A stretch of DNA of 9,417 nucleotides. It comes from Alphaproteobacteria bacterium (GTDB lineage Bacteria; Pseudomonadota; Alphaproteobacteria; Rhodobacterales; Rhodobacteraceae). The notes under the pieces are model-generated. The model searched no databases, had not been told where the DNA came from, and saw nothing but the letters and a program-made list of their open reading frames with translations. The translations under genes and the position numbers were made by a program. The stretch lies in assembly GCA_030425945.1 (NCBI GenBank), contig JAUHZL010000078.1:1-9417 (forward strand), in the 5' to 3' direction. Positions 5,562-9,417 of the stretch are shown in pieces; the first letter of the stretch is position 1, and every line of letters starts with the position of its first letter.

Positions 5562-7229
5562 ATGTATACATACTCCGACACCGATCACGCCTACCTCGCC
5601 GAGCGCAACCGGCAGTTCCGCCAGCAGGTGGCCCGCCGCCTCGACGGGTCGCTGACCGAGGACGAGTTCAAGCCGTTCCGCCTGATGAACGGGCTCTACC
5701 TGCAACTGCATGCCTACATGCTGCGGGTGGCGATCCCCTATGGCACGCTGTCCTCGGCACAGATGCGGGCGCTCGCCGACATCGCCGAGCGCTGGGATCG
5801 CGGCTATGGCCACTTCACCACCCGGCAGAACATCCAGTTCAACTGGCCCAAGCTGGAGGACGTGCCCGACATCCTGGACGCGCTGGCCGAGGTCGGGCTG
5901 CACGCGATCCAGACCAGCGGCAACACCATCCGCAACGTGACCGCCGACCATTTCGCCGGGGCGGCGGCGGACGAGCTGGCCGACCCGCGCCCGGTGGCCG
6001 AGCTGATCCGGCAATGGTCCACCGACCACCCCGAGTTCCAGTTCCTGCCGCGCAAGTTCAAGATCGCCGTCACCGGGTCGCCCAACGACCGCGCGGTGAC
6101 GCGGGCGCATGACATCGGACTGCGGATGGTGGCGCGCGGGGACGAGACCGGGTTCGAGGTGATCGTGGGCGGGGGCTTGGGTCGCACGCCGATGATCGGC
6201 AAGGTGATCCGCGATTTCCTGCCCCGTGCCGACCTGCTGCCCTATGTCGAGGCGATCGTGGCGGTCTACAACCGGCTCGGGCGGCGCGACAACAAGTACA
6301 AGGCCCGGATCAAGATCACCGTCCACGAGCACGGCATCGACACCATCCGCGATCTGGTCGAGGCCGAGTTCCCGGTGCGCCGCGCCGCCTTCTCGGGCAT
6401 CGACCAGCAGGTGCTCGCCGGGATCGAGGCGCAGTTCGCGCCGCCCGCCCTGCCCGCCCGCGACACCGGGACCTACGACGCCGCCTATGCCACTGACCCG
6501 GTATTCCGCAGCTTCGCCGACACCAACCTGACGGCCCACCGGCGCGCCGATCATGCCATCGTCACGGTCAGTCTGAAGGCGCATGGCGCGGTGCCCGGCG
6601 ACGCCTCGGCGGCGCAGATGCGGGTGCTCGCGGACCTGGCGGCGCGCTACGGCCACGACGAATTGCGCGTCAGCCACGAGCAGAACATCGTCCTGCCCCA
6701 CGTCGCCCGCGCCGACCTGCCCGCGCTGCACCGCGCACTCCGGGCGGCGGGGCTGGCGACCGCGAACGTGGGCCTCGCCTCGGACATCATCGCCTGCCCC
6801 GGCATGGACTACTGCGCACTGGCCACCGCCCGCTCGATCCCGATCGCGCAGGAGATCGCGGAGCGGGTCGAGGCGCTGAAGATCGAGCACGATCTCGGCG
6901 CGCTCAAGATCAAGATCTCGGGCTGCATCAACGCCTGCGGCCACCACCACGTCGGGCATATCGGCATTCTCGGTCTCGACCGGGCGGGGGTGGAGACCTA
7001 CCAGGTCACGCTCGGCGGCGACCACACCGAGACCGCGGCCATCGGCGAACGCGCCGGGCCCGGCTTCTCGGCCGAGGCGCTGATCCCGGCGCTGGAGCGG
7101 CTGCTGCTGGCCTATCTCGACCTGCGCCACGGCCGCGACGAGAGCTTCCTTGCCGCCTACCGCCGGCTCGGACCCGCGCCGTTCAAGGCGGCGCTCTACG
7201 GTGCGGAGGGCCAGCGCGATGCCGCTTGA
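5562..7229 (+). CDS. cysI: Assimilatory nitrite/sulfite reductase hemoprotein
   Basis: Cytosolic siroheme/[4Fe-4S] enzyme that reduces sulfite to sulfide with six electrons. It has 555 residues, close to E. coli CysI (570), and shows the duplicated architecture of the family: a first half with TTRQNIQ (R88), NTIRNV (R124) and LPRKFK (K165, K167), matching the anion- and siroheme-binding residues R83, R153, K215 and K217 of E. coli, and a second half from about residue 330. The cluster cysteines are C412 and C418 (CPGMDYC) and C455 and C459 (CINAC). AAGGAG at 5547-5552 lies nine bases before the ATG. Its neighbours cysG and cysH favour sulfite over nitrite as substrate, though sequence alone does not exclude nitrite. 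With no CysJ flavoprotein nearby, a ferredoxin or flavodoxin reduced by Fpr is the probable electron donor (inferred). Confidence 0.94.
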   Translation: MYTYSDTDHAYLAERNRQFRQQVARRLDGSLTEDEFKPFRLMNGLYLQLHAYMLRVAIPYGTLSSAQMRALADIAERWDRGYGHFTTRQNIQFNWPKLEDVPDILDALAEVGLHAIQTSGNTIRNVTADHFAGAAADELADPRPVAELIRQWSTDHPEFQFLPRKFKIAVTGSPNDRAVTRAHDIGLRMVARGDETGFEVIVGGGLGRTPMIGKVIRDFLPRADLLPYVEAIVAVYNRLGRRDNKYKARIKITVHEHGIDTIRDLVEAEFPVRRAAFSGIDQQVLAGIEAQFAPPALPARDTGTYDAAYATDPVFRSFADTNLTAHRRADHAIVTVSLKAHGAVPGDASAAQMRVLADLAARYGHDELRVSHEQNIVLPHVARADLPALHRALRAAGLATANVGLASDIIACPGMDYCALATARSIPIAQEIAERVEALKIEHDLGALKIKISGCINACGHHHVGHIGILGLDRAGVETYQVTLGGDHTETAAIGERAGPGFSAEALIPALERLLLAYLDLRHGRDESFLAAYRRLGPAPFKAALYGAEGQRDAA

Positions 7230-7962
7230 CCTGTCCCCGCACCAGCGCGCCGCCGACCTGAACGCCCGCTACCGCCATCACGGCGCGGTGGCGGTGCTGG
7301 AACATGCGCTGAAGGACCCGCTGTCGGGCGAGCTGGCGCTGGTGTCCTCCTTCGGGGCCGAGTCGGTGGTGCTGCTGCACTTGATCTCGATCATGGAGCC
7401 GTCGCTGCCGGTGGTGTTTCTGGACACCGAAATGCTGTTTCCTGAAACCATCAAATACCAGGAAGACCTTGCCGGACGCCTCGGGCTGACCGATGTGCGG
7501 CGCCTGACGCCGGACCGGGCCGACGTGCTGGCGCGGGACCCGGACGGCGTGCTGCACCAGTCCGACCCGGACGCCTGCTGCGCCCTGCGCAAGACCCGTC
7601 CGCTGGCCAAAGCGCTCGCGCCGTTCGACGGCTGGATCACCGGCCGCAAGCGGTTCCAGGGCGGCGCCCGGGCCGCGCTCGACTTCTTCGAGCCGGACCC
7701 GGACGGCAACCGGATCAAGATCAACCCGCTCGCCCACTGGGACCGGAACGACGTGCAGGACTATATCGTCAACAACCGCCTGCCCCGGCATCCGCTGGTG
7801 GCGCAGGGCTTCCCGTCGATCGGCTGCGCGCCCTGCACCAGCCGGGTCGCGGCAGGTGAGGACCCGCGCGCCGGGCGCTGGCGCGGCAGCGCCAAGACCG
7901 AGTGCGGCATTCATTTCGGCGCAAACGGCGTGATCCGCCGCAGCGAGGAGGACGCGGCATGA
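7219..7962 (+). CDS. cysH: Adenylyl-sulfate (APS) reductase, CysH family
   Basis: Reduces activated sulfate to sulfite in the cytosol, normally using thioredoxin. The protein has 247 residues: a nucleotide-binding SSFGAESVVLLHL motif near the N-terminus, FLDTEMLFPET, GWITGRKRFQGGAR, and the catalytic C-terminal ECGIH with C229. Cysteines C120-C121 and C203-x2-C206 are the four [4Fe-4S] ligands that mark the APS-using branch; PAPS-specific enzymes such as E. coli CysH lack them. The product therefore most likely acts on APS directly, so APS kinase would not be needed for reduction. The ATG at 7219 is chosen because GGAGGG (7205-7210) lies eight bases upstream and the coding signature begins there; an open TTG at 7150 would run deep into cysI. 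It overlaps the cysI end by 11 bp. Confidence 0.94.
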   Translation: MPLDLSPHQRAADLNARYRHHGAVAVLEHALKDPLSGELALVSSFGAESVVLLHLISIMEPSLPVVFLDTEMLFPETIKYQEDLAGRLGLTDVRRLTPDRADVLARDPDGVLHQSDPDACCALRKTRPLAKALAPFDGWITGRKRFQGGARAALDFFEPDPDGNRIKINPLAHWDRNDVQDYIVNNRLPRHPLVAQGFPSIGCAPCTSRVAAGEDPRAGRWRGSAKTECGIHFGANGVIRRSEEDAA

Positions 7963-8351
7963 GCGCGACCGACACATTGGCAAACGCCATCGCTCCGGTG
8001 ATCGTCACCGACACGGGCTTCGGTGCGGACGACGGCACGGTCTTTCACGACCTCGATGGCGGCGATGCCCTGCCGGACGACCTGTCGGGCCTGGCCGCGA
8101 TCCGGGTGCGCTTTGCCGCGTTCGCGGACGGACGCGGCTTTACGCTGGGGCGGCAATTGCGGCTGGCAGGTTTCACCGGGCGGCTGCGGGCCGCCGGGCC
8201 GCTGCTGGCCGACCAGTACGCGATGGCGCGCCGCGCGGGCTTCGACGAAGTCGAGATCCCGGCCGACATCGCCCGCCGCCAGCCCGAGGACCAGTGGCGG
8301 TTCCGGGCCGACTGGCGGTCCCACGACCATCAGTCGCGCCTGCGCGGCTGA
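7959..8351 (+). CDS. DUF934 family protein of sulfate reduction operon
   Basis: 130-residue cytosolic protein of the DUF934 family, often annotated only as a possible oxidoreductase in sulfite reduction because it accompanies cysI and cysH. The recognisable core is FADGRGFTLGRQLRLAGFTG (55-74) followed by GPLLADQYAMARRAGFDEVE (80-99). There are no cysteines and no obvious nucleotide-binding glycine loop, so a redox role would need a partner. The start at 7959 overlaps the cysH stop (ATGA) and has AGGAGG (7946-7951) seven bases upstream; the frame is open further back within cysH, but that is not coding. The last 25 residues are charged and histidine/arginine-rich (DWRSHDHQSRLRG), probably flexible. 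Function unknown; family assignment is confident. Confidence 0.9.
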   Translation: MSATDTLANAIAPVIVTDTGFGADDGTVFHDLDGGDALPDDLSGLAAIRVRFAAFADGRGFTLGRQLRLAGFTGRLRAAGPLLADQYAMARRAGFDEVEIPADIARRQPEDQWRFRADWRSHDHQSRLRG

Positions 8352-8358
8352 CACAAGA

Positions 8359-8387
8359 TTGGACGCGGGAGGAATTCCGCGTATGTA
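8359..8387 (+). promoter_or_regulatory. fpr: Candidate fpr promoter with internal inverted repeat
   Basis: In the 67-bp gap between the DUF934 gene and fpr, TTGGAC (8359-8364) and TATGTA (8382-8387) are exactly 17 bases apart, a plausible but imperfect sigma-70-type pair (three of six matches in each box). Six-base arms ACGCGG (8363-8368) and CCGCGT (8377-8382) form an inverted repeat between the boxes, with the palindrome GGAATTCC (8371-8378) overlapping its right half. This could be an operator that lets fpr be expressed separately from the cys genes. Read-through from upstream is equally possible. Confidence 0.35.
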
Positions 8388-8418
8388 GGAGCGAGAGCCT
8401 GTAAGGCGGAGTTGACAG

Positions 8419-9246
8419 ATGAACGAACAGACGCAAGTGACGGTGCCCGCCGCGAAACCCGCGCATCTTCCCGATGCCGCCGTGGTCACGGAGGTCACGC
8501 ACTGGACCGACCGGCTCTTCAGTTTCAAGGTCGAGCGCCCGCGCACCCTGCGGTTCCGGTCCGGCGAGTTCGTGATGATCGGCCTGCTCAAGGACGACGG
8601 CAAGCCGCTGCTCAGGGCCTATTCCATCGCCTCCCCCGCCTGGGCGGACGAGCTGGAGTTCTACTCGATCAAGGTGCAGGACGGCCCGCTGACCTCGCGG
8701 CTGCAACACATCCAGCCCGGCGACGAGATCATCCTGCGCCCGAAACCCGTGGGCACCCTGGTGCATGACGCGCTGCTGCCCGGCAAGCGGGTCTGGTTCT
8801 TCGCCACCGGGACCGGGTTCGCGCCTTTCGCTTCGCTGCTGCGCGACCCGGAGACCTACGAGAAGTTCGACCAGGTCATCGTCACCCATACCTGCCGCGA
8901 GGTGGCGGAACTGGAGTACGGCCGCCGCCTGATCGACAGCCTGCGCACCGACGAGATGATGCAGGAGCTGCTCGGCGAGGAGCATCTCGCCAAGCTGACC
9001 TATTACCCGACCACCACCCGCGAGCCGAGCCCGAAGATGGGCCGCATCACCACGCTGATGCAGGACGGCACGGTGTTCCGCGACCTCGGGCTGCCGGGCA
9101 TCGACCCGGCGACCGACCGCGCGATGGTCTGCGGCAGCCTCGCCTTCAACCTCGACATCAAGGCGCTGATGGAAAGCTACGGCCTGACCGAGGGCGCGAA
9201 CTCCGAGCCCGCGCATTACGTGGTGGAAAAGGCCTTCGTCGGCTGA
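8419..9246 (+). CDS. fpr: Ferredoxin/flavodoxin-NADP+ reductase
   Basis: FAD enzyme that passes electrons between NADPH and ferredoxin or flavodoxin in the cytosol. It has 275 residues. The FAD domain carries RAYSIASP (66-73) and the NADP domain carries FFATGTGFAPFASLLRD (from 127) and VCGSLAFNLDIKAL (from 237, C238). The C-terminus HYVVEKAFVG ends in the AFVG of bacterial subclass I reductases, such as those of Rhodobacter capsulatus and Azotobacter, rather than the terminal tyrosine of plastid enzymes; from memory the R. capsulatus protein continues with EGI, which is missing here. GGAG (8408-8411) lies seven bases before the ATG. Placement behind cysI, with no cysJ, suggests that it feeds sulfite reductase through a ferredoxin, but such reductases also serve oxidative stress and other pathways. 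Its stop lies 13 bp from a convergent gene. Confidence 0.95.
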   Translation: MNEQTQVTVPAAKPAHLPDAAVVTEVTHWTDRLFSFKVERPRTLRFRSGEFVMIGLLKDDGKPLLRAYSIASPAWADELEFYSIKVQDGPLTSRLQHIQPGDEIILRPKPVGTLVHDALLPGKRVWFFATGTGFAPFASLLRDPETYEKFDQVIVTHTCREVAELEYGRRLIDSLRTDEMMQELLGEEHLAKLTYYPTTTREPSPKMGRITTLMQDGTVFRDLGLPGIDPATDRAMVCGSLAFNLDIKALMESYGLTEGANSEPAHYVVEKAFVG

Positions 9247-9281
9247 GCCGCGCGGCCCCTCAGGCGGCGTCGAGCGCCGCC
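9247..9281. other. Palindrome and stem at the fpr convergent junction
   Basis: Right after the fpr stop, GCCGCGCGGC (9247-9256) is a perfect ten-base palindrome. It is followed, inside the end of the opposite gene, by seven-base arms GGCGGCG (9263-9269) and CGCCGCC (9275-9281) around a five-base loop. Either could help end transcripts of the two convergent genes, but no T-run follows in either direction, and GC-rich codons alone can produce such stems. Confidence 0.25.
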
Positions 9282-9417
9282 GCGAGGGATTGCCACAGCG
9301 CCTCGACCGGCTCGATCCCGACCGACAGCCGCACGAAGCCCCCGGGCACCGCGTCGCCCCAGCGCGCCCGGCGTTCCGCCGACGAGTGAACCCCGCCGAA
9401 CGAGGTCGCCGGTTGCA
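9260..9417 (-). CDS. Cys/Met metabolism PLP-dependent enzyme, C-terminal fragment
   Basis: Only the last 51 residues are visible; the gene enters from beyond the right edge. The segment PATSFGGVHSSAERRARWG, then GFVRLSVGIE and a closing amphipathic helix LWQSLAAALDAA, is the C-terminal signature of the trans-sulfuration enzyme family (cystathionine gamma-synthase, cystathionine beta- or gamma-lyase, O-acyl-homoserine sulfhydrylase). In that family the arginine before LSVGIE binds the substrate carboxylate. Which member it is cannot be decided, since the PLP lysine and substrate-specific regions are outside the window. This stretch is too short for ordinary ORF calling but reads cleanly to a TGA at 9262-9260. 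Its sulfur amino acid role fits the neighbouring operon, though it is transcribed convergently and so is not part of it. Confidence 0.85.
   Translation of the reverse strand, partial: QPATSFGGVHSSAERRARWGDAVPGGFVRLSVGIEPVEALWQSLAAALDAA

Noticed and set aside
5265..7130. 621-codon open frame on the minus strand opposite cysI
   Set aside because: It lies wholly opposite clear DUF2849 and CysI coding sequence, and its translation is rich in Arg, Gly, Val, Asp and His with no domain; long antisense frames are expected in GC-rich DNA.
7183..7983. 266-codon minus-strand frame opposite cysH
   Set aside because: No domain, and it is opposite an unmistakable APS reductase.
1..9417. Mobile element, phage, CRISPR or defence system
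   Set aside because: No transposase, integrase, terminal repeats, spaced repeats, toxin-antitoxin pairs or nuclease motifs were seen; all strong frames are metabolic, transport or regulatory genes.

Overview
The window looks like a piece of chromosome from a GC-rich alphaproteobacterium, most likely a member of the Rhodobacteraceae/Paracoccaceae. The signs are GC-rich third codon positions, the gene order cysG - DUF2849 - nitrite/sulfite reductase - cysH - DUF934 - fpr, and a ferredoxin-NADP+ reductase whose AFVG C-terminus resembles the Rhodobacter capsulatus enzyme. Taxonomy and product names are judged by eye from motifs and remembered family members; no search was run.

Layout. (1) Bases 1-1948, + strand: most of a fused TRAP transporter permease whose 5' end lies outside the window, followed by a strong hairpin (1978-2000). 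(2) Bases 2049-3242, +: a soluble bacterial cytochrome P450. (3) Bases 3249-3710, -: an Lrp/AsnC regulator resembling the cysteine-responsive DecR/CyuR group, convergent with the P450 (6 bp between stop codons) and divergent from the next operon. (4) Bases 3711-3851: a 141-bp divergent control region with candidate promoters both ways and a 14-bp palindrome where their -35 regions coincide. (5) Bases 3852-8351, +: a tightly packed operon of cysG, a DUF2849 gene, cysI, cysH and a DUF934 gene, with 4-bp and 11-bp overlaps at three of four junctions. (6) Bases 8419-9246, +: fpr, after a 67-bp gap that holds a possible promoter and inverted repeat. (7) Bases 9260-9417, -: the last 51 residues of a PLP-dependent Cys/Met-metabolism enzyme, convergent with fpr.

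How the genes fit together. The centre is an assimilatory sulfate reduction unit. CysH is of the APS-reductase type (CC plus CxxC cluster cysteines) and makes sulfite. CysI is the siroheme/[4Fe-4S] reductase that takes sulfite to sulfide. CysG makes the siroheme. No CysJ flavoprotein is present, so reducing power probably comes from NADPH through Fpr and a ferredoxin or flavodoxin encoded elsewhere. DUF2849 and DUF934 are small conserved passengers of such operons without an assigned biochemical role and are the least understood components here. ATP sulfurylase is not in the window. The regulator and the PLP enzyme fit a sulfur amino acid theme. The TRAP permease and P450 look functionally separate.

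I found no rRNA, tRNA, CRISPR, insertion sequence, phage or defence genes, and no clear riboswitch. The longest stretch without a gene is the 141-bp control region. The region is mostly recognisable metabolism; its open questions are the two DUF proteins, the regulatory logic of the divergent region, and the electron route to sulfite reductase.
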